This document shows positions 52,287 to 61,241 of a stretch of DNA of 64,000 bases, one piece after another. The translations under genes were made by a program, and so were the position numbers. The DNA lies in assembly GCF_016405905.1 (NCBI RefSeq), contig NZ_JAEFCB010000003.1:248001-312000 (forward strand). Direction: 5' to 3'. Source of the DNA: Variovorax sp. IB41. GTDB lineage: Bacteria; Pseudomonadota; Gammaproteobacteria; Burkholderiales; Burkholderiaceae_C. The stretch's first letter is position 1, and each line of letters opens with the position of its first letter. The notes beneath the pieces were generated by a model that worked only from the letters and a program-made list of their open reading frames with translations, was not told where the DNA came from and did not search any database.

Positions 52287-53230
52287 TTGGCGATCAGCTT
52301 CGCAACGTCGATGTTCGTCTTGAGCATGTCCTGCTCCTTCATGAGCCCGGTCCAGTAACCGAGCTGCTTGTCGGTGACCACCGGCCCGGGCGGCGAGACC
52401 TGCACCTTGGCCAGCACCTCGGGTGGCAGCTTGATGTACTTGCCGATGGCCGCGCGCACCTTCGCGTCGTTCCTGGCCTGCTGCATGAAGCCGCCGGACT
52501 CGACCAGCGCCTCGCGGAACGCGCGCGCCGTCGCGGGGTTCTTCGCCACCCACTCGCGCTTGGCCGCATGCACGATGGTCTGGTTGTTCTCGGGCAGGAA
52601 GGTCGAGTAGTAGGAGGCCACGTAGCCCGCGCCGCTCTCGGTGATGCGGCTCATGAACGGATCGGCCGAGACCACCGCATCGACCGAGCCGCCGCGCAGC
52701 AGGTCGGCATGCTGCGGGAATGAGGCCTCCACGAAGTTGACCTTGCGGTAGTCCACGCCGCTGTCTTTCAGCCACGCACGGAAGGTCACGTGCAGGAACG
52801 CGCCAAGGCCCGGCACGCCGATCTTCTTGCCCACGCAGTCCTGCGCGCTCTTGATGCCCGAGCCCGCGCGCGCCACCAGGCCGAAGCCGGTGATGGTCTT
52901 GGAGGTGAGGCCGCCGCCGGCCACCAGCACGAGATCGAGCCCGCCGTCCACCGCCTGCAGGAACACCGAGGGCGTGGGGCCGCCGATCTGCAGCGAATCG
53001 GACTGCAGCGCCGCGGGAATCGTGGAGTTGAGCGGAATGAACTTGAGCTCGACATCGAGCCCGCGCTTCTTGAAATAGCCCTCTTCGGCCGCCACGAAGA
53101 CGGAGGCGAAATCGGTCACGGCGGTGTAGCCGAACACGATCTTCGGATGGGACTGCTGCGCGCGCGAAGGCAGCGCGGCGGCGGCCGATGCGGCCGCGAG
53201 CGCCGACAGCAGGGTGCGTCGTTTCATCAT
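52283..53230 (-). CDS. ABC importer receptor (SsuA/TauA/NMT1-like)
   Basis: 315-residue periplasmic receptor. The signal peptide is MMKRRTLLSALAAASAAAA with cleavage near SRAQQ. The mature part starts KIVFGYTAVTDFASVFVAAE and has the LPLNSTIPAALQSDSLQIGG-like stretch (residues 65-85) of the NMT1/SsuA family. Its start overlaps the TetR gene stop by 4 bases; MM at the N-terminus gives two equivalent ATGs 3 bases apart. Confidence 0.88.
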   Translation of the reverse strand: MMKRRTLLSALAAASAAAALPSRAQQSHPKIVFGYTAVTDFASVFVAAEEGYFKKRGLDVELKFIPLNSTIPAALQSDSLQIGGPTPSVFLQAVDGGLDLVLVAGGGLTSKTITGFGLVARAGSGIKSAQDCVGKKIGVPGLGAFLHVTFRAWLKDSGVDYRKVNFVEASFPQHADLLRGGSVDAVVSADPFMSRITESGAGYVASYYSTFLPENNQTIVHAAKREWVAKNPATARAFREALVESGGFMQQARNDAKVRAAIGKYIKLPPEVLAKVQVSPPGPVVTDKQLGYWTGLMKEQDMLKTNIDVAKLIAK

Positions 53231-53982
53231 GTCTTCGGTCTCCGGGTGGGGGTTTTTTGTTGTGCGCGCGGGAGCTTGGATTTGGGTTTGGGCTTGGGCA
53301 GCGCGGCGCGCAGGCCGCCGACGATGAAGTTCACCAGCATCGGCGCCACGGCCGGGTCTGCGCGCTTGTTCTCGCCGCGCGAGAGCCGTTCGATGCGGCT
53401 GTCGTTCAGGTGGTGCAAGAGCGCGCCGAGCGCGAACTGGTAGCCCCATGCGACCTGGGCGCGCGTGGCATGCGGCAGTGCGAGGTGCAGCGCGTCGATG
53501 TAGGCGGTGGCCAGCGGATCGAAGTAGCCGCGCAGCACGCGGTCGGCCTCTTCGGTCGCGTGGTAGAGCTCGCGCGCCACCAGCAGCGCGTAGTACTCGC
53601 CCTCGGCGCTCGCGCGCAAGGCAAGCACGGGCGCGGTGAAGGCGTCGATGATGCGCGGCAGCGTGTGCGCGTCGTCGGGGTCGTTGTTCACTTGCGCCAA
53701 GCCCGCGAGCCGCTCCTCGATGGTGTGGCTCCAGTGCTCGAAGATGGCGTGGAAGAGCTCGTGCTTCGGCCCGAAGTAGTAGCCCACCAGCGCGAGCGGC
53801 ACGCCGGCCTCCTCGGCGATCTGCCGGATCGTCACCGCGTGGTAGCCGTGCTGCGCGAAGAGCTTCTCGGCGGCCAGCAGGATGGCCTGGCGGCGGTCGG
53901 GCCGGGCGGCTTCGGCGGTGGCGGTAGTGGTGGCCGCGGCCCGGGAAGTGCTGCGCCGGGCGGTCGGGGTGCGGGTGCTCAT
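53227..53982 (-). CDS. TetR-family regulator heading the ABC-cyclase-fahA operon
   Basis: 251-residue TetR regulator. The helix-turn-helix covers about residues 30-78 (AAEKLFAQHGYHAVTIRQIA, then GVPLALVGYYFGPKHELF). The C-terminal ligand domain resembles the RutR/CecR group and is followed by a Lys/Pro-rich tail. It is first in the operon and divergent from acetoacetyl-CoA synthetase; the tandem palindromes in the gap are its likely sites, so it may coordinate both sides. Confidence 0.9.
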   Translation of the reverse strand: MSTRTPTARRSTSRAAATTTATAEAARPDRRQAILLAAEKLFAQHGYHAVTIRQIAEEAGVPLALVGYYFGPKHELFHAIFEHWSHTIEERLAGLAQVNNDPDDAHTLPRIIDAFTAPVLALRASAEGEYYALLVARELYHATEEADRVLRGYFDPLATAYIDALHLALPHATRAQVAWGYQFALGALLHHLNDSRIERLSRGENKRADPAVAPMLVNFIVGGLRAALPKPKPKSKLPRAQQKTPTRRPKT

Positions 53983-53991
53983 GGGGGCGTA

Positions 53992-54029
53992 TTGAACGCC
54001 TGTACAAAAATGTTGAACACACGTACAAA
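53992..54029. promoter_or_regulatory. Tandem palindromes, candidate TetR operators
   Basis: Two copies of TTGAAC-N4-GTACAAA spaced exactly 21 bases apart (53992-54008 and 54013-54029). Each is an imperfect palindrome (TTGAAC versus GTACAA). Two helical turns between them suits cooperative binding. They lie 10-47 bases from the TetR start, in the gap to the acetoacetyl-CoA synthetase gene. Confidence 0.7.
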
Positions 54030-54082
54030 CCCTGAGGTCAACCCCGATTGAGCACGGTCGTTCGCAGCGCTACGCTCGGGTC

Positions 54083-56086
54083 ATGCCTGTTTCCAATGTT
54101 CCCAACATCCCCCAGATCCGCCTCTATCAAGACTGGCTGCGCGCGCAGCGCGGCCTCTCGTTCGACACCTACGACGCGCTGTGGCGCTGGTCCGTCACCG
54201 ACCTCGATGCGTTCTGGCAGAGCATCTGGGACTACGCCGGCCTCGCGTCGCCCACGCCGCATACCGCGGTGCTCGCGGAGGCGACCATGCCGGGTGCGCG
54301 CTGGTTCCCGGGCGCACAGGTCAACTACACGCGCGAGGTGCTGCGCCACGCCGATGCGGCGCATGCGGCGGGCATGCCCGCCATCGTGAGCGACAACGAA
54401 CTGGGCCAAGTCCGCGAGCTGTCGTGGCCCGAGATGCGCCGCCAGGTCGCCGCGGTCGCGCTCACGCTCAAGTCGCTCGGCGTGCAGCGCGGCGACCGCG
54501 TGGCGGCCTACATGCCCAATGTGCCCGAGACCATGGTCGCGTTTCTCGCGTGCTCCAGCATCGGCGCGATCTGGAGCGTGTGCGCGCCCGACATGGGCAC
54601 GGCCGCCGTGGCCGACCGCTTCCGCCAGATCGAGCCCAAGGTGCTCGTCGCCGTCGACGGCGTGCACTACGGCGGCAAGCCGCTCGACCGCAGCGCCGTG
54701 CTGCAGGAACTGCGCGGCCAGTTGCCGAGCGTGAAGAAGCTGCTGCTCGTGAAGACACCTTTCGCCGCGAGCCCCGTCGAACACGACATCGACTGGACCG
54801 AGGCCACCGTGCGCAACGATGCCGAGGTCGCCGCGTTCGAGCCCGAATGGCTGCCCTTCGACCACCCGATCTGGATCGTCTACTCGAGCGGCACCACGGG
54901 CCTGCCCAAGCCCATCGTGCACGGGCAGGGCGGCATTCTCTTGACCATGCACGCCTGCGGCCTGCACAGCGACGTGGGCGCAAGCTACGGCGCCAACAAC
55001 TTCGGCGAGCGCTACCACTGGTACAGTTCCACCGGCTGGGTGATGTGGAACTCGCAGCTCTCGGGCATGGCCTTCGGCGCGACCATCTGCATCTACGACG
55101 GCAACCCGGCGGGCAGCAAGGAGGCGCCGGACTGGGGCGTGCTGTGGCGCTTCGTCGCGCGGCACAAGGTCACCTTCTTCGGCGCCGGCGCGGCCTACTT
55201 CACCAACTGCATGAAGGCCGGCGTCGTCGCGAAGGAATGCGGCGATCTTTCGCGCGTGCGCGCGCTCGGCAGCACCGGCTCGCCGCTGCCCGACGAGGTG
55301 CAGCGCTGGGGCTCGCAGCAGATCCTCGATGCGGGCTCCAGGGAAGTCTGGTGGTGCAACATCTCCGGCGGCACCGACTTCTGCGGCGCCTTCGTCGGCG
55401 GCAACCGCGAACTGCCCGAGGTGCCGGGCCAGATGCAGTGCCGCGAACTCGGTCACGCGGTCGAGGCGTGGAACGAGCAGGGCCAGCCGGTCATCGGCGA
55501 GGTGGGCGAGCTGGTCTGCACGAAGGCCATTCCCTCGATGCCGCTCTACTTCTGGGGCGACGAGGGCAACGCGCGCTACGTGTCGAGCTATTTCGACACC
55601 TACCCGGGCGTATGGCGCCACGGCGACTGGATCAGGATCGGCGAAGACGGCGGCTGCATCATCTACGGCCGCAGCGACGCCACCATCAACCGCCAGGGCC
55701 TGCGCATGGGCACCAGCGAGATCTACAGCGCGGTCGAAGGGCTGCCCGAGGTGCTCGACTCGATGGTGGTCGATCTCGAGTACCTGGGCCGCGACAGCTA
55801 CATGCCGCTCTTCGTGGTGCTGCGCCCGGGAGTGGCGCTCGACGAGGCGATGTGCGCGCGCCTGAACAACGCGATCAAGACCTCGCTCTCGCCGCGCTTC
55901 GTGCCCAACGACATCTTCCAGGTGGCCGAGATCCCGCGCACGCTCTCGGGCAAGAAGCAGGAGCTGCCGATCAAGAAGCTGCTGCTGGGCCAACCGATCG
56001 AGAAGGTGGTGAACCGCGAGGCAATGGCCAATCCCGGCAGTCTCGACTGGTACGTGGCCTTCGCCGCCGAGCGTGCCTCTGCATGA
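54083..56086 (+). CDS. Acetoacetyl-CoA synthetase
   Basis: 667-residue acetoacetate-CoA ligase. Marks: LDAFWQSIWDYAGL near the N-terminus, P-loop IVYSSGTTGLPKPIVHGQGG, the ISGGTDFCGAFVGGN segment typical of this enzyme and the C-terminal SGKKQELPIKKLL with the catalytic lysine. It activates acetoacetate to acetoacetyl-CoA. It is divergent from the operon ending in fumarylacetoacetase, a producer of acetoacetate, so joint control is meaningful. Confidence 0.93.
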   Translation: MPVSNVPNIPQIRLYQDWLRAQRGLSFDTYDALWRWSVTDLDAFWQSIWDYAGLASPTPHTAVLAEATMPGARWFPGAQVNYTREVLRHADAAHAAGMPAIVSDNELGQVRELSWPEMRRQVAAVALTLKSLGVQRGDRVAAYMPNVPETMVAFLACSSIGAIWSVCAPDMGTAAVADRFRQIEPKVLVAVDGVHYGGKPLDRSAVLQELRGQLPSVKKLLLVKTPFAASPVEHDIDWTEATVRNDAEVAAFEPEWLPFDHPIWIVYSSGTTGLPKPIVHGQGGILLTMHACGLHSDVGASYGANNFGERYHWYSSTGWVMWNSQLSGMAFGATICIYDGNPAGSKEAPDWGVLWRFVARHKVTFFGAGAAYFTNCMKAGVVAKECGDLSRVRALGSTGSPLPDEVQRWGSQQILDAGSREVWWCNISGGTDFCGAFVGGNRELPEVPGQMQCRELGHAVEAWNEQGQPVIGEVGELVCTKAIPSMPLYFWGDEGNARYVSSYFDTYPGVWRHGDWIRIGEDGGCIIYGRSDATINRQGLRMGTSEIYSAVEGLPEVLDSMVVDLEYLGRDSYMPLFVVLRPGVALDEAMCARLNNAIKTSLSPRFVPNDIFQVAEIPRTLSGKKQELPIKKLLLGQPIEKVVNREAMANPGSLDWYVAFAAERASA

Positions 56087-56093
56087 TGTCCCG

Positions 56094-56540
56094 ATGAAAA
56101 GACGTACCAGCCTCCTGATGCTTTCCGCCGCGGCCGGCGCCTCCGTGCTGGGCGCCTGCGCCTCTTCCGCGCCGGCATCGAAACCCGCTGCCAGCGCATC
56201 GCTGCGCGTGAGCGGCACGGTCGCCTACCGCGAACGCATCGCGCTCGACCCCGCGGCCGAAGTGGTGGTGCAGCTGCTCGATGTGTCGCGCATGGACGCG
56301 CCTTCGGTCACGCTCGCCGAGCAGCGCATCAAGGCCAACGGCAGGCAGCCGCCGTTCGCCTACGAGCTGCAGGTCGAGGCGGGTCGCATCGATCCACGCA
56401 TGCGCTACGCGGTGTCGGCGCGCATCCTGCGCGGCGAGCAGCTGCTGTTCATCAACGACACGCAGTACCCGGTGCTCACGCAGGGCAGCGGCGCCACCGC
56501 CGACCTCGTGCTGGTGCGCGTCACGCCGTCGCCGCACTGA
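56094..56540 (+). CDS. YbaY-like lipoprotein
   Basis: 148-residue predicted lipoprotein with a lipobox (SVLGACAS, cysteine near residue 22). The mature domain is a single beta-rich module (VSGTVAYRERIALDPAAEVVV, then VQLLDVSRMDAPS and the PFAYELQVEAGRID turn) as in the YbaY/HslJ-associated family. Function is unknown; outer-membrane anchoring is likely. It starts 7 bases after the acetoacetyl-CoA synthetase stop; an upstream ATG overlapping that gene is less likely. Confidence 0.82.
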   Translation: MKRRTSLLMLSAAAGASVLGACASSAPASKPAASASLRVSGTVAYRERIALDPAAEVVVQLLDVSRMDAPSVTLAEQRIKANGRQPPFAYELQVEAGRIDPRMRYAVSARILRGEQLLFINDTQYPVLTQGSGATADLVLVRVTPSPH

Positions 56541-56553
56541 ACGGCGCCGGCGC

Positions 56554-58509
56554 TCAAGGCGTCATCAGCTCGTAGAGCACCATCCGCGTCTGCCGGCCGC
56601 GCAGCTCCACCAGTTCCTCGATGCGACGGGTGCGCAGGCGCCCCTTCAGGCCCGCGAAGGTGTCCTCCGACACCAGTGTCTGCGTGCCCAGCTGCTTGTT
56701 GATGCCCTCGATGCGGCTGGCCACATTGATGACGTCGCCGAACGCGGTGTACGAGAGCCGGTCGTTCGAGCCCAGCACGCCCGCGATCACCACGCCGGTG
56801 TGGATGCCGATGCGGGTGCGGAATTCGGGCAGGCCCTTGGCGCGCCACTGCCGGTTGAGCTCGTTCATCTGCGCATGCAGCTGCAGCGCGGCCAGGCAGG
56901 CGCGGTACTCCGCGTCCTTCATGTCCGCGGGCGCGCCCCACAGCACCATGATGCCGTCGCCGATGAACTTGTCGACCACCCCGCCGTAGCGCGCGAACAC
57001 GCCGGTGGCGAGGTTGAAGTACTCGGTCAGCATGCCCACCAGCACGTCGATGGGCAGCGACTCCGAGATCGAGGTGAAGCCCTCCACGTCGGTGAACATC
57101 ACCGTCACGCGCCGCGCCGCGCCGTTGGGCGCGAGCGAATGCCCTTCGGCCACGAGCTGGTTGATCACGTCCACCGGCACGAACTTGCTGAAGGCCTTCA
57201 GGCTGCGCGCCGAGTCGTCCAGCGCCTGGTCCAGGTGCTGGATCTCCAGCACGCGGCTGGGTTCGCGCGGCAGGTTGTCCAGCTCCAGCAGGCCGATGCG
57301 CCGCGCGATGCGCGAGAGGTTCTCCACCGGCGCCGTCACCAGCTTGGACAGCTTGAGCGACATGAACAGCGCCAGCGCCAGGAACACCAGCGCCAGCAAG
57401 AGGCCCCAGAGCACCGCGCGGCGCAGGTCGCCCAGCACCATGTCCTCGGGCACCCAGCTCACCAGCTCCCAGCCGGTGGAGGGGATGAGCGAGGTCTGCA
57501 CCAGGTAGCGCTGGCCGTCGAAGTCGAACGAGAAGGTCGAATCGTCGCCGCCGCCCGCGGTGCCGTCGGCGACCATGTGCGCGTGCAGCGCACCGAGCAC
57601 GCCGGTGGGCGGCGCGAGCTGGTGCAGCACGCCCGGCTGGTCGCTGCGCGCGAGCACCTTGCTGTCGGCGCTCAGCAGCGCGCTGTTGCCGTAGCCGTTG
57701 CTGCTGAAAAGGCGCACGAACTCCGACAGCCGCCCGAGCGACACGTCGCCCGCCGCCACCAGCGCCTTGGTGCCGCCCTCGGCGTAGCGGCGCTCGCCCG
57801 GCAGCGCGTAGGTCACGCCCAGTTCCTGCGCCGCGGCGAACACGTAGGGCTGGGTCCAGATCGGCCCGCCCCGCTTGCTGGCCTGCTCGAACCAGCCGCG
57901 CCGCGTCGGGTCGTAGCTGCTGCGAAACGATTCGATGCGCTGCGTGGCAAAGCGCTGCTGCACGTCCAGCTCCGCGCCGAAGGGCCGCTTGTACTGCCAG
58001 GTCTCGGTGGTGAATTCCTTGGCCGCAGCGATGTGCCGGATCGCGGGCACCGGGTAGCGCAGCGCCATCAGCATCTGGCCGCTCTCGTTGGCGACATACA
58101 CGCTGTCCAGCTCGGGCGATTGCTGCAGCAGGGTCCAGAGCAATTCGGCGGTGCGCTCGGAATGCTCGCCCGCGGGGCTCAGGCTCGGGGCGCTCCCGAT
58201 GGCGCCGACCGCCGACTCGGCCTTCGCGAGGAAGGCGAGCACCTTGTCCTCGATGCGGTCGTGGTTGGCCCGATGCGCGGAGGTGCCGATGTTGGACACC
58301 AGCCGCTGCGAGCCCCAGTAGCCGAGCGAGACCAGCAGCAGCGACTGGGCCAGCGCAACGGCGCTGACGATGGTGCCCACGTCGACCCTGAAGCGCCGCG
58401 AGCGCCGGGGTGGGGCCTCGGCCGCGGTTGCCGGCGGCGGGCGCGGACTGGCGGATTCAAACGGCGGCTTTCCCGCCACATCCGGAGACCCGGACGAGTT
58501 CATGTTCAT
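56554..58509 (-). CDS. Membrane-bound class III adenylate/guanylate cyclase
   Basis: 651-residue sensor cyclase. Order: short Pro-rich cytoplasmic start, first membrane segment (about residues 45-70), a long periplasmic dCache-like sensor (about 70-370), second membrane segment (about 375-400, VLWGLLLALVFLALALFM), a HAMP-like linker, and a class III cyclase domain (about 455-650). Metal-binding aspartates are in VMFTDVEGFTS and KFIGDGIMVLWG; the FGDVINVASRIEG segment follows. It probably makes cAMP in response to an external signal. The chosen ATG has a GGGAG upstream. Confidence 0.9.
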   Translation of the reverse strand: MNMNSSGSPDVAGKPPFESASPRPPPATAAEAPPRRSRRFRVDVGTIVSAVALAQSLLLVSLGYWGSQRLVSNIGTSAHRANHDRIEDKVLAFLAKAESAVGAIGSAPSLSPAGEHSERTAELLWTLLQQSPELDSVYVANESGQMLMALRYPVPAIRHIAAAKEFTTETWQYKRPFGAELDVQQRFATQRIESFRSSYDPTRRGWFEQASKRGGPIWTQPYVFAAAQELGVTYALPGERRYAEGGTKALVAAGDVSLGRLSEFVRLFSSNGYGNSALLSADSKVLARSDQPGVLHQLAPPTGVLGALHAHMVADGTAGGGDDSTFSFDFDGQRYLVQTSLIPSTGWELVSWVPEDMVLGDLRRAVLWGLLLALVFLALALFMSLKLSKLVTAPVENLSRIARRIGLLELDNLPREPSRVLEIQHLDQALDDSARSLKAFSKFVPVDVINQLVAEGHSLAPNGAARRVTVMFTDVEGFTSISESLPIDVLVGMLTEYFNLATGVFARYGGVVDKFIGDGIMVLWGAPADMKDAEYRACLAALQLHAQMNELNRQWRAKGLPEFRTRIGIHTGVVIAGVLGSNDRLSYTAFGDVINVASRIEGINKQLGTQTLVSEDTFAGLKGRLRTRRIEELVELRGRQTRMVLYELMTP

Positions 58510-58693
58510 ACAGCTCCCTGTCGACGACTCGAACGCATCCGCTGCGGATCGGCCGCGGATCGGCATCGGTCGGGCTCGCCGTCCCGATCATGGTTGTCGG
58601 AAATTCTGGCGAGCGCGCCGGACGCGGGAGGGATTTTGCGCGAGTTCGGCTTTTGCGTGCGTTAGTGCCCGCTCGTGCGGGAGCCCGCGGCGG

Positions 58694-59407
58694 CTAGTGC
58701 GCGTCGTGGAAGATGAGGCCCACCGTGTGCCGCCGCCCCGAGCGCAGGCGGCTCACGCCGTGGCGCATGGTCACGCGGTAGGTGCCGCGCGTGCCCGCCA
58801 CGGGGCGCTGGTTGACCGCGAAGATCACGGCCTCGCCCTGCGCGAGCGACACCACCTCGGCGCGCGACTGCATGCGCGGGCGCTGCTCGGTCAGCACGAA
58901 CTCGCCGCCCGTGAAGTCCTCGCCCGGCCGGCTCAGGAGCACGGTGAGCTGCAGCGGAAACTGCAGGTCGCCGTACAGGTCCTGGTGCAGGCAGTTGTAG
59001 TCGCCCTCGCCGTAGCGCAGCAGCAGCGGGGTGGGGCGCAGCTGGCCCGCCGCATGGCAGCGCGCGAGGTAGGCGGCGTGATCGGGCGGGTAGTCGGCCG
59101 GCTGGCCCATCGCGCTCGCCCAGGCATTGGCCAGGGGCGCGAGGCGCTCGTACAGCGCGCTGCGCCATGCGGTGACGAGCGGCGGCAGCGGGTTCGCGAA
59201 GTACTGGTACTCGCCCTGGCCGAAGCCGTGGCGCTGCATGACCACGCGGCTGCGGAAGTGGCCGCCCTCGTCGTACATCGCCGCGAGCCGGGCGCATTCC
59301 TCGGGGGTGAACAGCTGGCCGGTGGCGGCGCAGCCGCGGGTGGCCAGATCGGTCTCGATGCGGGGCCAGTCGAGCGCGTCGATGCGGGAAACGTGGGTTG
59401 TTGTCAT
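58694..59407 (-). CDS. 2OG-Fe(II) oxygenase (Oxygenase-NA type)
   Basis: 237-residue 2-oxoglutarate/Fe(II) oxygenase. The iron triad is seen in LHQDLYGD (His, Asp) and MRHGVSR (His), and Arg residues for 2-oxoglutarate follow at RSGRRHTVGL. It resembles the PF09859 group, annotated in databases as acting on damaged nucleic acid; that activity is not proven here. It lies alone between the cyclase gene and the toxin cassette. Confidence 0.8.
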   Translation of the reverse strand: MTTTHVSRIDALDWPRIETDLATRGCAATGQLFTPEECARLAAMYDEGGHFRSRVVMQRHGFGQGEYQYFANPLPPLVTAWRSALYERLAPLANAWASAMGQPADYPPDHAAYLARCHAAGQLRPTPLLLRYGEGDYNCLHQDLYGDLQFPLQLTVLLSRPGEDFTGGEFVLTEQRPRMQSRAEVVSLAQGEAVIFAVNQRPVAGTRGTYRVTMRHGVSRLRSGRRHTVGLIFHDAH

Positions 59408-59541
59408 GCTCGCAGTGTCTCGCCGGCGCGCGCGCGGGGCTCGCCGTTTTCGGACACCGGTATGCCATCGCGGCCCTTCGACCCTTCGACCCTTCGCGCG
59501 CGGGCTGGTGGGCGCCGGGGGTTTTGAGCGATCATCCGGCG

Positions 59542-59889
59542 ATGGCAAGAGAAAAATCCGTCGCACGCGAAAGCACCGCCGCGCAGCTGGTCCAGGGCCG
59601 GCCGGTGGCAACGCTGGGGCGCGGCATGACCTTGATCAAGACCGGCAAGACACCGCGTCCCGTGGTGCGCCCCGAGGACAACACGACGGCGCTGCTGAAG
59701 AAGGCGGCCCGCGCGCTCAACAAGCCCGGCATCGACCGCTCGGTCGTCTTCCACGGCCCCAACGCGGCGCGGATCTTCGCCTACTACGCCGACCCGCAGG
59801 ACCCGACCCGTGTCGTTCGCGAAGCGGCCGACGGCACCAAGGTCACCGGCAGCCTGGTCGACGGAAAGTTTCGCGCGAGCAAGGCGTGA
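59542..59889 (+). CDS. Unrecognised 115-residue partner of the zeta toxin
   Basis: I do not recognise a family. The protein is basic at both ends, contains a GKTPRPVVRPEDNTTALLKK segment and a FHGPNAARIFAYYADP segment, and ends GSLVDGKFRASKA. It has no membrane segment or signal. Its stop overlaps the GTG of the zeta-type kinase (GTGA), so the two are translated together. By position it is the candidate antitoxin, though it does not look like epsilon; alternatively it is an adaptor or a second active component. Confidence 0.6.
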   Translation: MAREKSVARESTAAQLVQGRPVATLGRGMTLIKTGKTPRPVVRPEDNTTALLKKAARALNKPGIDRSVVFHGPNAARIFAYYADPQDPTRVVREAADGTKVTGSLVDGKFRASKA

Positions 59890-60719
59890 GCCGCCGCCCC
59901 CCGACGCTGGAAAAGCTCATCGACCAGACGCGGGGCCCGCGTCCGGTGGCCTTCGTCCTGGCCGGCCACAACGGCGCCGGCAAATCCACCCTCTGGTATT
60001 CGCGCCTGGCCGCCTCGCTGCGCATGCCGCTGGTCAACGCCGACCGGATGATGATGTCCATCCTGCCCGACGCCGACCCCAGGACCGGCCACATCCCCGC
60101 CTGGGCCCAGCAGCTGCGCGACGACGACCAGAAATGGCAAGTGCTGTCGCAAGAGGGCGTGCGCGCCTTCAAGAGCCTGGTGATGGACCAGCGCATGCCC
60201 TTCGCGTTCGAGACGGTCTTCTCGCACTGGCAGCCGCTGCCCGGCGGCGGCCATGCGTCAAAGGCCGACGACATCCGCGCGATGCAGCAGGCAGGCTACT
60301 TCGTGGTGCTGCTGTTCGTAGGGCTCGTGTCGGTGGACATGTCGGTCTTTCGCGTGAGCACGCGCAAGCAGCAGGGCGGCCACGACGTCGATCGCAAAAA
60401 GCTCGTCGAGCGCTTTCCCCGCACGCAGGCCGCGGTCGGGCACGCGACGCAGATCGCGAACATGACGCTCATGTTCGACAACAGCCGCTCCGAGAAGAAT
60501 GCGTTCGCGCTGGTGCGCGCGCAGGCCCGCAAGAAGATCCTGTTCGATGCGCGGGACCCGCAGTTCGACGTCGATCCGGCACTGCGCGCCGTCTGCGATC
60601 CATGGCTCGGGAAAGTCGCCGGGCCGTTCAAGGCACGCCGGAAACCATCGGCCAAACCGCCGGCCAAACCACCAGCGAAGAAGACTGCGCCGCCGGCACC
60701 ATCAAGCACCAGGAAGTAA
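59886..60719 (+). CDS. Zeta-toxin-family kinase
   Basis: 277-residue zeta-family P-loop kinase. Walker A is GHNGAGKST (27-35, K33). The substrate loop has NADR (catalytic Asp D53), and AFETVF gives E109. RVSTRKQQGGHDVDRKKL matches the arginine-rich lid of chromosomal zeta proteins. Zeta toxins phosphorylate UDP-N-acetylglucosamine and block wall synthesis. A C-terminal extension of about 25 residues is rich in Lys, Pro and Ala (AKPPAKPPAKK). It starts with GTG overlapping the upstream gene. Confidence 0.82.
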   Translation: MSRRPPTLEKLIDQTRGPRPVAFVLAGHNGAGKSTLWYSRLAASLRMPLVNADRMMMSILPDADPRTGHIPAWAQQLRDDDQKWQVLSQEGVRAFKSLVMDQRMPFAFETVFSHWQPLPGGGHASKADDIRAMQQAGYFVVLLFVGLVSVDMSVFRVSTRKQQGGHDVDRKKLVERFPRTQAAVGHATQIANMTLMFDNSRSEKNAFALVRAQARKKILFDARDPQFDVDPALRAVCDPWLGKVAGPFKARRKPSAKPPAKPPAKKTAPPAPSSTRK

Positions 60720-60723
60720 TCCC

Positions 60724-61227
60724 ATGAGCACTCCCACATCCCCCGCCGATCAAGGCACCGACGACTGGCAACTCCCCTGGGACGGCGGCTGCCGCTGCGG
60801 CCAGGTGCGCCTGCGCATCACGGCGCCGCCGCTGCTGTCGATGGCCTGCCACTGCACCGGCTGCCAGCGCATGAGCGCAAGCGCCTTCTCGCTCTCGCTC
60901 GCCATCCCGACGCCGGGCTTCGAGGTTGTCGCGGGCGAGCCCGTTGTCGGCGGCCTGCACGGCGATTCGCACCACTACTGCTGCCCGCACTGCAAGAGCT
61001 GGATGTTCACGCGCACCGAGGGCATGGACGAGTTCGTCAACATCCGGCCCACGATGCTCGACCGCCACGAATGGTTCGTGCCCTTCATGGAAACCTGGAC
61101 CGACGAGAAGCTGCCCTGGGCCACGACGCCCGCGGTGCACAGCTTCGGCAAGCTGCCCGATTTCGCGGCGTTCCCGGCGCTGATCCAGGCCTACGCGCAA
61201 GAGGGCGCGCGGCCCGCGAAGGGCTGA
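60724..61227 (+). CDS. GFA-family zinc-binding protein
   Basis: 167-residue protein of the glutathione-dependent formaldehyde-activating (GFA) family. Zinc ligands are in GGCRCGQVRL, CHCTGCQRMS and CCPHCKSW. Such proteins are usually thiol-adduct binding or lyase-type; the true substrate is often not formaldehyde. It follows the zeta gene by 4 bases and could be co-transcribed, though no functional link is evident. Confidence 0.85.
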   Translation: MSTPTSPADQGTDDWQLPWDGGCRCGQVRLRITAPPLLSMACHCTGCQRMSASAFSLSLAIPTPGFEVVAGEPVVGGLHGDSHHYCCPHCKSWMFTRTEGMDEFVNIRPTMLDRHEWFVPFMETWTDEKLPWATTPAVHSFGKLPDFAAFPALIQAYAQEGARPAKG

Positions 61228-61241
61228 GCGATTCGTGTCGC

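Noticed and set aside
59127..59885. Upstream in-frame extension of the zeta kinase by 253 codons
   Set aside because: It covers the oxygenase gene antisense and the 115-residue gene in another frame. The GTG overlap and the start of similarity fit the shorter form.
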